From Companilactobacillus halodurans (lineage in GTDB: Bacteria; Bacillota; Bacilli; Lactobacillales; Lactobacillaceae), in the NCBI RefSeq assembly GCF_009600985.1, contig NZ_VDFP01000007.1, positions 45,574-109,573 on the forward strand: a stretch of DNA of 64,000 bases. Reading direction: 5' to 3'. Below are positions 37,567 to 46,886 of this stretch, in pieces. The stretch's first letter is position 1; each line of letters opens with the position of its first letter. A model generated the notes under the pieces. That model saw only the letters and a program-made list of their open reading frames with translations. It was not told the origin of the DNA and did no database searches. A program made the translations under genes and the position numbers.

Positions 37567-38309
37567 TGGCAGAAAGAGAAACATTTTCATTAGAACAAGA
37601 AGTACCTTATTATTTTGCCAATTTAACTGGTGACATTCGGATGTCAGCCTTGATTGACTTATTGCTTTTGACCTCAGAAAAACAACTGCACCAAGCTGAT
37701 GCTGACAGTACCGAAATGGTGCAAAATAATGGCTTAGGCTGGGTTGTTGTCCAATACCATATGGACATTAAGCAAATGCCAAAGTTAGGTCAGAAGTTAA
37801 AAATCACTACGCAAGCAACGACTTATAATAAGTACTTTTTCTATCGTGATTTTTGGGTTGAAGATGAAGCTGGCAATAAGATAGTTACTGCTAACAGTGC
37901 TTTTGTTTTGATTGATCTCAAAGAGCGTAAGATTGTCAGTGCCACCGATAGATTGGATAATAAATTTGGTGCAGAAGAAGTCAACAAAATTCAACGTTTT
38001 GCTCGTTTGAGAGAACCTAAGGATTATGACTTCGAGCAAGCTCAACACATCGGTTATTACAATATTGATGTTAATAAACATGTTAATAATTCATATTATT
38101 TTGATTGGATGATTGACACCTTAAATCTTGATTTCATTGCTACTCATCATATCAAGACGATGGATATTAAATATGAAAAAGAATTGAATATCAATAGTAA
38201 GCCAGTCGCATTTGCTAAAGTAGATAATACGAACAATAAATCTATTCATTGGATTAAGAGTGGTGAAGTACTGAACGTTATAGCTGAATTCACATGGGAA
38301 AATAAATAA
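37566..38309 (+). CDS. Acyl-ACP thioesterase
   Basis: 247 aa from GTG 37566, overlapping the rsmI stop by one base. Double hot-dog fold: first half ends near FVLIDLKERKIV; second half with HIGYYNIDVNKHVNNSYYFDW (catalytic Asn/His). Releases fatty acids from acyl carrier protein and so sets chain length. Usual gene after rsmI in lactobacilli. Confidence 0.9.
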   Translation: MAERETFSLEQEVPYYFANLTGDIRMSALIDLLLLTSEKQLHQADADSTEMVQNNGLGWVVVQYHMDIKQMPKLGQKLKITTQATTYNKYFFYRDFWVEDEAGNKIVTANSAFVLIDLKERKIVSATDRLDNKFGAEEVNKIQRFARLREPKDYDFEQAQHIGYYNIDVNKHVNNSYYFDWMIDTLNLDFIATHHIKTMDIKYEKELNINSKPVAFAKVDNTNNKSIHWIKSGEVLNVIAEFTWENK

Positions 38310-38325
38310 TTTACAGCAAAACTAC

Positions 38326-38353
38326 TTGTTTACTGAAAGAAAAGTGATACTAT
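38326..38353 (+). promoter_or_regulatory. Promoter of the THF riboswitch-folT unit
   Basis: TTGTTT, 16-nt spacer, TACTAT. It gives a 5' UTR of about 165 nt. Confidence 0.55.
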
Positions 38354-38373
38354 ATACAGGTACTAAAAAATAT

Positions 38374-38466
38374 TTGGGGTAGGATTCAAGGCGTCAAGTG
38401 CCGATGGAACGGAATGTGAACGTCGGACAAAGAGTTTTCTCGCGATCTTGTTTCCGCATTCGCCAC
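38374..38466 (+). promoter_or_regulatory. Tetrahydrofolate (THF)-type riboswitch aptamer
   Basis: The leader of an ECF folate transporter gene has GGGGTAGGATTCAAGGCGTC, AAGTGCCGATGGAACGGAA, CTCGCGA and CCGCATTCGCC, which follow the conserved blocks of the THF riboswitch known ahead of folT in Firmicutes. Downstream, CTCC (38504-38507) can pair with the SD GGAG (38513-38516), a possible translational off-state. Aptamer ends are approximate. Confidence 0.85.
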
Positions 38467-38525
38467 TTTATATATGTCTCTTTTTGCCTATATCTGGTGG
38501 CAGCTCCGTTTAGGAGATGTCGATT

Positions 38526-39053
38526 ATGAACAGTAGTAGAAGTACCGTAATTAGCGTTCAAGAAATCACTTGGATGGCGTTGTTGATAGCATTACAAATG
38601 GTGTTATCGAAATTATCAATAGGTAGCAATACCCTCAAGGTAGGTTTCAGCTTTATCGCTATTGGATTGTTAGGTTATTATTTTGGACCATTTAAGGCAG
38701 CTATTGCCAACGTATTGGCTGATATCATCAGTAATACAGTTTTGCCATCAGCTGGCGGATTTTTCTGGGGATTCACATTCTCAGCTTTAGTTGCCGGAGT
38801 TATCTATGGATTCATGTTATACAACCATAAAGTTACGCTTTGGAGAGCTTTTGTAACAGTTTTCCTGATTACTTTAATTGTTAATACGGGTTTAAATACC
38901 TTGTGGATTCACATGATGACTAATGTACCGTACATAGCTTTGTTGGTTCCAAGACTTGTAAAAGAGGCTTTCAGCTTGATTTATCAAACTGGTCTTTTAT
39001 ACATCGTGCTCAAATGGATTGATAATTCGAAATTTAAGAAAATCGGCTTGTAG
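38526..39053 (+). CDS. folT: ECF transporter substrate-binding subunit, folate type
   Basis: 175 aa from ATG 38526 (AGGAG 9 nt upstream; ATG 38517 is abutted to the SD). About six helices and LKVGFSFIAIGLLGYYFGP, GFFWGFTFSALVAG, both typical of FolT-like S components. It joins the shared EcfAAT module encoded elsewhere. The THF riboswitch in front supports folate as substrate. Confidence 0.9.
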   Translation: MNSSRSTVISVQEITWMALLIALQMVLSKLSIGSNTLKVGFSFIAIGLLGYYFGPFKAAIANVLADIISNTVLPSAGGFFWGFTFSALVAGVIYGFMLYNHKVTLWRAFVTVFLITLIVNTGLNTLWIHMMTNVPYIALLVPRLVKEAFSLIYQTGLLYIVLKWIDNSKFKKIGL

Positions 39054-39068
39054 GTCGATTTTTTTTTT
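39037..39068 (+). terminator. Terminator after folT
   Basis: AAAATCG / CGATTTT stem overlapping the folT stop, followed by T-run. Confidence 0.7.
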
Positions 39069-39118
39069 GACTAAAATTTCTGTGTTAGAATAGGTTTTAT
39101 TAAGAATGAGGGATAAAT

Positions 39119-39841
39119 ATGAAAATATTAGCTTTTGATACATCTAACAAGCCGCTATCCGTTGCTGTTGTAGTGGATGGTAAGACCTTGGCACATATTG
39201 AGTCGACTGAAAAAAAGACTCATAGTATTACAATTTTGCCAGATATTAAAAAAACTTTACAAGAATCTAATTTAACGATAAAAGATATTGATTTGATTGC
39301 TGTTGCTAAAGGACCTGGTTCTTATACTGGCGTCAGATTGGCTGTGACAGTGGCTAAGACTTTAGCTGATACTTTGGATAAGCCTTTAGTAGGAGTTTCT
39401 AGTTTAGAAGTTCTGGCTGCTAATGGGGAAGAAAGCCATATTCTCGTACCATTGATGGATGCTAGAAATGACAATGCCTTTGCTGGCGTTTACCAAGTAA
39501 AGAATCAAAAATTAGAAAATATCAGTGAGGATCGTCACACATCAATGGCTGACCTGTTGGATTCCTTGCAAAAATATAATCAATCAGACTTAGAATTTAT
39601 TAACGCTACACCTAGGTTACAAGAATTAATTCAAGATCAATTTCCTAATGCCAAAATTTTAAAGAGTGAAAATTCATTGCCAGATGCCGCTAAATTAGCT
39701 AAGTTAGCCCAAACAACTAAACCAGTTGAAAATGTGGATGACTTTATACCAACTTACTTACGTTTAACGCAAGCCGAACACGATTGGTATGCTAAAGGGC
39801 ATAAGGACGATGGCAATGTTTCTTATGTTGAAGAAGTTTAG
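39119..39841 (+). CDS. tsaB: tRNA threonylcarbamoyladenosine biosynthesis protein TsaB
   Basis: 240 aa. HSP70-like fold: ILAFDTSNKPLSVAVV, AVAKGPGSYTGVRLAV. Scaffold partner of TsaD in t6A37 synthesis; lacks TsaD's metal-site HxxxH. It overlaps the start of rimI by 26 nt, so the three genes tsaB-rimI-tsaD form one operon. Confidence 0.95.
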   Translation: MKILAFDTSNKPLSVAVVVDGKTLAHIESTEKKTHSITILPDIKKTLQESNLTIKDIDLIAVAKGPGSYTGVRLAVTVAKTLADTLDKPLVGVSSLEVLAANGEESHILVPLMDARNDNAFAGVYQVKNQKLENISEDRHTSMADLLDSLQKYNQSDLEFINATPRLQELIQDQFPNAKILKSENSLPDAAKLAKLAQTTKPVENVDDFIPTYLRLTQAEHDWYAKGHKDDGNVSYVEEV

Positions 39842-40355
39842 GAGCTTCTTTTCCAGCAAAACTCCGAAATTTGATTTTGAAGAGCAAGTAGTTACAGTAG
39901 AAGACCAAAAATTTGATTTAAGAAAAGCCCTTCCTAAAGACGCTATCGAGTATATGAAGATTCAAGAAACAATCTATCCGATACCAGTACCATGGCCAAT
40001 GGATATCGTCGAAATGGAAATTGGCAATAAAAAAGCCTTATACCTATCACTCGTTGATGGGGAGGATGTCATTGCTTTTATTGGCATTGCCCTCAGTGAC
40101 AAAGTTGAGTCGCATGTAACCAATTTAGCTGTGCACGTCGATTATCAAAAAATGGGAATCGGCCATTTATTGATGAATCAAGCCTTTAAATATTGTCGAG
40201 ACCGTAAATTTAAAAAAATGTCTCTAGAAGTTGATGTGACCAACAAGCCGGCACTTGCGTTGTATGAAGCTTTTGGATTTAAAGTAAAAACAGTACATAA
40301 AAAGTATTATTTCAGAAATCATCACGACGCATTAGAAATGATGGTTGATTTGTAA
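39816..40355 (+). CDS. rimI: Ribosomal protein S18 alanine N-acetyltransferase-like GNAT enzyme
   Basis: About 179 aa from ATG 39816 (AAGGA 8 nt upstream; earlier in-frame ATGs at 39789 and 39810 have worse spacing). GNAT acetyl-CoA loop [19 protein letters not shown], then [19 protein letters not shown]. Sits between tsaB and tsaD as usual. True substrate in lactobacilli is not shown. Confidence 0.9.
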   Translation: MFLMLKKFRSFFSSKTPKFDFEEQVVTVEDQKFDLRKALPKDAIEYMKIQETIYPIPVPWPMDIVEMEIGNKKALYLSLVDGEDVIAFIGIALSDKVESHVTNLAVHVDYQKMGIGHLLMNQAFKYCRDRKFKKMSLEVDVTNKPALALYEAFGFKVKTVHKKYYFRNHHDALEMMVDL

Positions 40356-40365
40356 GGAGAAAATT

Positions 40366-41388
40366 GTGAAAAAGGATACACTAATAATGTCATTTGAAAG
40401 TAGCTGCGATGAAACATCAGTAGCTATTATTAAAAATGGCAATGAAATATTATCTAACATCATTGCTACACAAATAAAGAGTCACCAACGATTTGGCGGC
40501 GTCGTACCCGAAGTTGCCAGTCGTCACCACGTTGAAGAAATCACAAAATGTATCAATTTAGCTTTAGACGAAGCTAAAGTTACGTATGCAGACCTTGATG
40601 CTGTAGCAGTAACTTACGGTCCTGGCTTAGTTGGTTCATTATTGATTGGCATCATGGCTGCAAAGACAATTGCTTTTGCTCATGATTTGCCTTTGATTAA
40701 AGTTAACCATTTAGCTGGACACATTTATTCAGCTAATTTTGTGGCCGATTTACAATATCCATTCATGTCGTTGTTGGTTTCAGGTGGACACACTGAGTTA
40801 GTCTTAGTAACAGCACCTGGAGAATTCCGTACGCTTGGCGATACACGTGATGACGCTGTTGGAGAAGCTTATGACAAAATCGGTCGCGTGTTGGGAATCA
40901 ATTATCCAGCTGGAAAACAAGTTGACCAAATGGCTGCAGTTGGTAAGGATACATTTAACTTCCCAAGAGCAATGGTGCAAGAAGATAACCTCGACTTCAG
41001 TTTCAGTGGTTTGAAGAGTGCCTTCATTAATACTGTTCACCATGCTGATCAAGTGCATGAAGAGTTGGATAAAAATGATTTAGCTGCTAGTTTTCAAGGC
41101 GCAGTACTCGATATCTTGAGTAACAAGACCTTTAGAGCTTTGAAACAACATCCAGTTAAGCAGTTAGTTGTTGGCGGGGGCGTTTCAGCTAACCAAGGAT
41201 TGCGCAAACGTTTGGCTGCAGAAATCAAGAAACGCAATTTGGATTTGGAATTGATTTTCCCACCATTAAGACTTTGTGGCGATAACGCGGCGATGATCGG
41301 TGCAATGGCGCAAATCCAATATGACAAACAAGATTTTGCTGATTTAGACTTGAATGCTGATCCTAGTTTAGATTTTGATATGGAATAA
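40366..41388 (+). CDS. tsaD: tRNA threonylcarbamoyladenosine transferase TsaD
   Basis: 340 aa from GTG 40366 (AAGGAG 6 nt upstream). [22 protein letters not shown] (metal-binding HxxxH), SGGHTELVL and [12 protein letters not shown]. Transfers the threonylcarbamoyl group to A37. Last gene before the segment that holds the CRISPR locus. Confidence 0.95.
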   Translation: MKKDTLIMSFESSCDETSVAIIKNGNEILSNIIATQIKSHQRFGGVVPEVASRHHVEEITKCINLALDEAKVTYADLDAVAVTYGPGLVGSLLIGIMAAKTIAFAHDLPLIKVNHLAGHIYSANFVADLQYPFMSLLVSGGHTELVLVTAPGEFRTLGDTRDDAVGEAYDKIGRVLGINYPAGKQVDQMAAVGKDTFNFPRAMVQEDNLDFSFSGLKSAFINTVHHADQVHEELDKNDLAASFQGAVLDILSNKTFRALKQHPVKQLVVGGGVSANQGLRKRLAAEIKKRNLDLELIFPPLRLCGDNAAMIGAMAQIQYDKQDFADLDLNADPSLDFDME

Positions 41389-41401
41389 GAATAATTATAC
41401 G

Positions 41402-41436
41402 AAGAGATTATGAGATAATTCTTAATCTCTTTTTAA
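41402..41436 (+). terminator. Terminator after tsaD
   Basis: AAGAGATTA / TAATCTCTT stem followed by T-run. Confidence 0.8.
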
Positions 41437-41503
41437 TTTGCCTTGTTTGAGATTAAAACTTCGTTTATGATTATTACAAACTTTATGAAAACGAGGGATC
41501 ACT

Positions 41504-41770
41504 ATGAAGGCAATTCTGACAGTATTAGGTCATGACCATGTAGGTATCGTAGCGAAGGTTTCTAATAAATTAGCAGAACTTAATGTTAATATTATTGATA
41601 TTTCGCAAACTTTAATGCATGAGAATTTTACCATGATGATGATGGTGACATTAGATGATGCCACTAACTTTGATACGGTTCAAAGTAATTTAAAAGATTT
41701 AAGCAAAGAAACTGGTTTGGATATTCGTATTCAACGCCAAGAAATTTTTGATGCAATTCAAAAACTTTAG
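41504..41770 (+). CDS. ACT domain protein (UPF0237 family)
   Basis: 88 aa: a single ACT domain (LTVLGHDHVGIVAKVSNKLAELN). These small proteins occur next to PFL/DUF711 genes and probably bind a small ligand; which one is unknown. AACGAGGG SD. 9 bp ahead of the PFL gene, so cotranscribed. Confidence 0.9.
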   Translation: MKAILTVLGHDHVGIVAKVSNKLAELNVNIIDISQTLMHENFTMMMMVTLDDATNFDTVQSNLKDLSKETGLDIRIQRQEIFDAIQKL

Positions 41771-41779
41771 GAGGGTCCC

Positions 41780-43123
41780 ATGGAAACTAATTCGATTTTA
41801 GAAACAATTGATATGATTTCTAAAGAAAAACTAGATATTAGGACAATTACAATGGGGATTTCCTTATTTGATTGTATCGATAGCGATGGTAAAAAGGCTC
41901 GTCAAAAAATTTATGATAAATTGACGACTAAGGCAAAAGACTTAGTTAAGGTAGCTAATAAGATTGAAACTGAATACGGTATTCCCATCGTCAATAAACG
42001 AATTTCAGTGACGCCAATTTCAATGATTGCGGCGGCTTCAGATGATAAAGATTATGTCGCTTATGCTAAGACGATGGATAAGGCAGCTCAAGATATTGGA
42101 GTTGACTTGATTGGTGGCTTTTCAGCATTAGTTCAAAAGGGCTATCAAACTGGCGACACTAAATTGATTGCATCTATTCCAGAAGCTTTAGCTCAAACCA
42201 GTAGAGTCTGTAGTTCGGTCAACGTTGGTTCAACTCGCTCAGGGATAAATCTTGATGCGGTTAAACAAATGGGAACAGTTATCAAAGATTTGGCCAAAGA
42301 TGATCCGGTTAATTGTATGAGCTTAGTTGTTTTCGCCAATGCGGTTGAGGACAATCCCTTTATGGCGGGGGCGTTTCATGGCGTTGGAGAGGCCGACTGC
42401 GTAATTAACGTTGGTATCAGTGGCCCTGGCGTGGTCAAAACAGCTTTGGAACATGTCAAAGGACAACCAATCGATGTTGTTTCTGAAACTATCAAGAAGA
42501 CGACTTTTAAGGTAACTAGAATGGGTCAATTCGTTGGAAACATTGCTTCAAAAGCTCTCGGCGTTCCTTTTGGCATTGTTGACTTGTCGCTAGCGCCTAC
42601 TCCTAACGAAGGGGACTCTGTTGCTGAAATCTTGGAAGAGATTGGCTTAGAAAGCGTTGGTGCTCCAGGAACTACTGCTGCTTTGGCATTATTGAACGAT
42701 GCTGTTAAAAAGGGTGGCGTCATGGCTTGTGAACACGTTGGTGGTTTATCAGGTGCCTTTATTCCTATTTCAGAAGATAATGAAATGATCCGTGCTGTCA
42801 GTGCTGGTAATTTGAATATTGAAAAACTTGAAGCAATGACTGCTGTTTGTTCAGTTGGTTTAGATATGATTGCCATTCCTGGCGATACGACTGCGGAAAC
42901 AATCAGTGGGATGATTGCTGATGAAGCTTCAATTGGTGTCATCAATAATAAGACGACTGCTGTTAGAATCATTCCCGCTACTGGCAAGAGCGTTGGGGAT
43001 GAAGTTGAATTTGGAGGACTCTTTGGAAAAGCTCCCGTTATGGCAGTTAATACTAATAGTCCAGCTGATTTTATTCACCGTGGTGGAAGAATTCCTTCAC
43101 CTATTCACTCGTTTAAAAACTAG
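41780..43123 (+). CDS. PFL family protein (DUF711, UPF0210)
   Basis: 447 aa, full family length. Related to pyruvate formate-lyase fold in part but no glycyl-radical motif is seen. GGAGG SD. Pairs with the ACT protein as in many anaerobes and Firmicutes; activity not known. Seen: [59 protein letters not shown]. It ends just before the CRISPR locus. Confidence 0.9.
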   Translation: METNSILETIDMISKEKLDIRTITMGISLFDCIDSDGKKARQKIYDKLTTKAKDLVKVANKIETEYGIPIVNKRISVTPISMIAAASDDKDYVAYAKTMDKAAQDIGVDLIGGFSALVQKGYQTGDTKLIASIPEALAQTSRVCSSVNVGSTRSGINLDAVKQMGTVIKDLAKDDPVNCMSLVVFANAVEDNPFMAGAFHGVGEADCVINVGISGPGVVKTALEHVKGQPIDVVSETIKKTTFKVTRMGQFVGNIASKALGVPFGIVDLSLAPTPNEGDSVAEILEEIGLESVGAPGTTAALALLNDAVKKGGVMACEHVGGLSGAFIPISEDNEMIRAVSAGNLNIEKLEAMTAVCSVGLDMIAIPGDTTAETISGMIADEASIGVINNKTTAVRIIPATGKSVGDEVEFGGLFGKAPVMAVNTNSPADFIHRGGRIPSPIHSFKN

Positions 43124-43133
43124 AATAAATTAG

Positions 43134-43179
43134 AAAAGCCTCAAGAATCAGTTTTGAAACTGGTTTTTGAGGTTTTTAT
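43134..43179 (+). terminator. Terminator after the PFL gene
   Basis: AAAGCCTCAA ... TTGAGGTTTTT stem, inner CAGTTTTGAAACTG pairing, T-run. Confidence 0.8.
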
Positions 43180-43305
43180 TTGGCTGGAAAAATATTGAAT
43201 TAAGTACAAAATGTCTATAAAAAGGCTCCGAATTAGAAATCAATATGATATATTTTAGTTAGTGATTTATTTAATTTGTATTGATATTGAAGCGGGGATA
43301 TAAAA

Positions 43306-46300
43306 ATGACAGATAGAATTAGTTTAGGATTAGATATTGGTGTTGCATCGGTCGGATTTAGTGTTTTGGATATCGATAAGGGGAAAGTACTTGAATTAGG
43401 CTCAAGACTGTTCAATTCTAAAATTGCTGAAGAGAATCAAACACGTCGTGACATGCGAGGTTCGAGAAGACTTTTGAATCGGAATAAGCAACGTCGTGAA
43501 GATACAGCTAAGTTATTTGAACGATTTGGTTTAATGCCTAATTTTAACAAAAATGATTATTTTGAAGAATTTAATGATAATTTAAATCCTTATGAATTAA
43601 GAGTTAAGGGCTTAATGCAACAGTTAACTAAAAAAGAGTTAGCGCAAAGTCTGTATCATCTAGTTAAACGTCGAGGAATCAGTTATGACTTGAAAGATGC
43701 TGACGTTGAAGGCGATAGTTCAGGAACTGATTATTCAGCCAGTTTAAGAATAAATAATCAAGAATTGAAGTCTCAAACTCCTGCACAAATTCAATTGGAT
43801 AGATTGAATAAATTGGGTGCCGTTCGTGGTAAAGTCGTTGTTGGCAATGACGTGGAGCAACAAAAGGTGTTATTGAATGTTTTTCCCAACAAAGCTTACG
43901 AAAAAGAAGCCAAACAGATTATTCAAAAACAGCGTGAATTTTATCCAGAAATTTTGACTGATCAATTTGAAAAAGATTATTGTGAAATTTTAACTAGAAA
44001 AAGAGATTATTTTGTCGGTCCGGGAAGTCCCAAAGCAAGAACCGATTATGGAATTTACAAAAAAGATGGCAGAACGCTAAATAATTTATTTGAAGAACTA
44101 ATTGGACACGATAAAATTTATCCAGAAGAATTGAGAGCTTCAGCTGCTTCATACACCGCTCAATTATTTAATGTTTTAAATGACTTAAATAATTTAAGAA
44201 TCTTGAATTATGAAGATGAAAAATTAACCAAAGAAGATAAAGAAAAAATAATTTCTGAGTTGAAGACTAGCGTTAAAACTGTCAGCATGATTCCTTTGAT
44301 TAAAAAAATAACTGGTTGCGAAAAGGAAGATATTAAGGGATTTAGAACTGATTCCAAAGATAAGCCAGAAATCAGCTCGATGAAAATCTACCGAAAAGTG
44401 CATAAAGATTTCTTGAACCAAGGGATTGATATTAGTGATTGGCCAGTCGATTTTCTTAATCGATTAAGTTTTATCTTGACATTAAATACCGAAAACGGTG
44501 AAATCAGAAAGCAACTCAATAATCAATTAGCTCCTGATTTTGATTTCTTAGATGCTGATTTGATTCAGACAATAATCAATCATAAAGATAGTTTTGAAAT
44601 CAAAACGAATAATAAGTGGCATCGTTTTTCTGTTAAGACAATGAATCGTTTGATTCCAGAGATGATAGAACGTCCAATTGAACAAATGACATTGTTGAAT
44701 GAACTAGGGCTAGTCAAAAAAGATACCAAACGATTTAAAGATGACAAATATTTGCCATATAGAGAAATAATGCAAGATATTTTTAATCCGGTTGCTGCCA
44801 AGTCAGTTCGTGAAGCCTTGAAAATTGTTAATGCTGTTTTGAAAAAGTATGGTCATATCGACTATTTAGTTGTAGAAATGCCTCGAGATAAAAATCTTAA
44901 AGAAGAAAAAGATAACATCGAAGCCTTTCAAAAAGAAAATAAGAATAAAAAAGATCAAGCCTATCAAGAATTCGTTGCTTCAATTGGTAATGAAAAGACT
45001 GTTAAAATTGCTTTGAGTAAGAGTCGAAAATTACAAACAGAAATTAGACTCTGGTATCAACAAGATAAAATTGATCCATATAATAACCAACCGATTCATG
45101 CAATCGATTTGATTGAAAATCCTGATAAGTTTGAAATTGACCATATTATTCCACAATCGATTTCATTTGATGATAGTTTGAACAATAAGACGCTTTGTTT
45201 TGCATCCATGAATCAAATTAAGGCACAAAAAACGCCATTTGAATTTATGAATGAGGGTCATGGATTAAACTTTGACACTTTCAAAACCATTATTTTGAAA
45301 AATAAAAAATTCGGTAAAAATAAACGTCAAAACTATTTGTTCTCTGAAAATGTCAGCGATATTGAAACCAGAAAGAGATTTATTTCGAGAAACTTAGTTG
45401 ATACTAGATATTCATCTCGAGTAGTTTTGAATAGCTTACAAGAATTTTTCAAAGAAAAAGATGGAGATACCAAAGTCACAGTTATTCGTGGAAAATTCAC
45501 ATCTAATATGAGAAAACACTGGCATATTGATAAAACTAGAGATACCTTCCATCATCATGCAATTGATGCTTCAATCATCGCTTCAACGCCATTCTTAAAT
45601 ATTTGGAAAAAATCAGGCAGTATTTTCCCAGTTAAGGTCAATGAAGAGTCCATTGATATTGAAACTGGAGAAATTTTAGACGATAAGGAATTTGATAAGA
45701 ATCTGTATGAGCAACCATACAATGGTTTTGTTTCTGAAATAATGAATGCAGATGATCGAATTAAATTCTCACATCAAGTTGATAAGAAGACGAACCGTAA
45801 AGTTAGTGATGCCACAATTTACTCCACACGTTCAGGCCAACTTGCAAAGGATAAAAAGCCATCAGAATATATTGTGGCAAAAGTAAAGGATATTTATTCG
45901 ACCGATGGCTACAAAGCCTTTGATAAAGTTTATAAAAAAGACAAAACTAAATTCTTATTAGCTAAATATGACCCTAGAAGTTTTGAACGTCTTGAAAAGA
46001 TATTGGAACAATATCCTGATAAAATCGATCAAGTTCAAAATAATGGGAAAGTTAAGTCAGTTGCAATCAGTCCGTTTGAACTTTATCGTCGTGATCACGG
46101 GATGGTTCAAAAGTACTCCAAGAAAGGCAATGGTCCTGTAATTAAACAACTCAAGTATTTGGATAAGAAATTGGGTTCTCATATTGATATCACGCCTAAG
46201 AATGCTAATAACAAACATGTAATTTTACAGTCTTTAAAACCTTGGAGAACTGATGTTTATCTCAACCATGAAACTGGTGAATATGAAATCATGGGTATTA

Positions 46301-46704
46301 AATATTCAGATTTGAAATTCAATAGTCAAGAAGGATATGGCATAAAGAAGGGGAAGTACTTAGAAATAAAGCAAAGAGAAAAAGTTGCTGATGATTCAGA
46401 GTTTATGTTTAGTTTGTACAGAAAAGATAGGATTAAAGTTCAAAATACGGAAACTGATGAGTCAGTGGAATTATTGTTCTGGTCCCGTACAATGGATTCA
46501 CAGAAAGGATATGTGGAATTAAAACCTATAAGTAGATTTGATAATGGAGAAACGATTTATCCAATATATGGTCATACTAAAGGACGACTATTAAAAAGGT
46601 TAGTTCCCAAAAATTGTAAAATATGGAAAGCAAACACTGATATATTAGGCAATCCATTCTATATAAAAAAAGAGACAGATAGTCCTAAAAATATACTTGA
46701 TTAA
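43306..46704 (+). CDS. cas9: Cas9, compact type II-A CRISPR nuclease
   Basis: 1132 aa, in the size class of S. thermophilus CRISPR1 Cas9 (about 1120 aa) rather than the 1370-aa SpyCas9 class. RuvC-I has D10 (ISLGLDIGVAS); Arg-rich bridge helix at about 46-66; RuvC-II E524 (VVEMPRDKN); HNH EIDHIIPQS with H613, N627 and N636; RuvC-III HHHAIDAS with H751 and D754. All catalytic residues are intact, so it should cut DNA. The C-terminal 350 or so residues form the PAM-interacting region. SD AGCGGGGA. Confidence 0.97.
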   Translation: MTDRISLGLDIGVASVGFSVLDIDKGKVLELGSRLFNSKIAEENQTRRDMRGSRRLLNRNKQRREDTAKLFERFGLMPNFNKNDYFEEFNDNLNPYELRVKGLMQQLTKKELAQSLYHLVKRRGISYDLKDADVEGDSSGTDYSASLRINNQELKSQTPAQIQLDRLNKLGAVRGKVVVGNDVEQQKVLLNVFPNKAYEKEAKQIIQKQREFYPEILTDQFEKDYCEILTRKRDYFVGPGSPKARTDYGIYKKDGRTLNNLFEELIGHDKIYPEELRASAASYTAQLFNVLNDLNNLRILNYEDEKLTKEDKEKIISELKTSVKTVSMIPLIKKITGCEKEDIKGFRTDSKDKPEISSMKIYRKVHKDFLNQGIDISDWPVDFLNRLSFILTLNTENGEIRKQLNNQLAPDFDFLDADLIQTIINHKDSFEIKTNNKWHRFSVKTMNRLIPEMIERPIEQMTLLNELGLVKKDTKRFKDDKYLPYREIMQDIFNPVAAKSVREALKIVNAVLKKYGHIDYLVVEMPRDKNLKEEKDNIEAFQKENKNKKDQAYQEFVASIGNEKTVKIALSKSRKLQTEIRLWYQQDKIDPYNNQPIHAIDLIENPDKFEIDHIIPQSISFDDSLNNKTLCFASMNQIKAQKTPFEFMNEGHGLNFDTFKTIILKNKKFGKNKRQNYLFSENVSDIETRKRFISRNLVDTRYSSRVVLNSLQEFFKEKDGDTKVTVIRGKFTSNMRKHWHIDKTRDTFHHHAIDASIIASTPFLNIWKKSGSIFPVKVNEESIDIETGEILDDKEFDKNLYEQPYNGFVSEIMNADDRIKFSHQVDKKTNRKVSDATIYSTRSGQLAKDKKPSEYIVAKVKDIYSTDGYKAFDKVYKKDKTKFLLAKYDPRSFERLEKILEQYPDKIDQVQNNGKVKSVAISPFELYRRDHGMVQKYSKKGNGPVIKQLKYLDKKLGSHIDITPKNANNKHVILQSLKPWRTDVYLNHETGEYEIMGIKYSDLKFNSQEGYGIKKGKYLEIKQREKVADDSEFMFSLYRKDRIKVQNTETDESVELLFWSRTMDSQKGYVELKPISRFDNGETIYPIYGHTKGRLLKRLVPKNCKIWKANTDILGNPFYIKKETDSPKNILD

Positions 46705-46724
46705 TGTTTCACATGTGATATTAT
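46697..46724 (+). promoter_or_regulatory. Putative promoter of the tracrRNA
   Basis: TTGATT (overlapping the cas9 stop), 16-nt spacer, TATTAT. The spacer holds a perfect 10-bp palindrome TCACATGTGA (46709-46718), which may be an operator. Confidence 0.55.
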
Positions 46725-46730
46725 TCTATA

Positions 46731-46866
46731 TGTAAGGGACGCCTTATATGTTTGAACGTTCATTCGCTTAAAGTTTTAGTTTTATCGTTTCTAAATCTTT
46801 AAGGATCTACAAAAATAAGGATTTATTCCGAATTTACCACCTATTTTAAATAGGTGGTTTTTTTTT
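46731..46866 (+). ncRNA. tracrRNA
   Basis: Anti-repeat at 46779-46815: the first 26 nt are fully complementary to the CRISPR repeat, and a second block TACAAAAA pairs with the repeat start, leaving a bulge. Then a nexus hairpin (AAGGATTTATTCC) and a Rho-independent hairpin (CCACCTATT / AATAGGTGG, 46837-46857) with nine T. It lies between cas9 and cas1, as in the S. thermophilus CRISPR1 type. The 5' end is uncertain; a long form could start near 46731. A repeat-like piece (46767-46779) can fold onto the anti-repeat. Confidence 0.9.
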
Positions 46867-46886
46867 CGAAAATTGGAGGTGAATTA

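Noticed and set aside
43180..43305. Match between the tracrRNA leader and the cas9 promoter as a self-guide target
   Set aside because: No convincing run of complementarity was found by eye; left as a test, not a claim.
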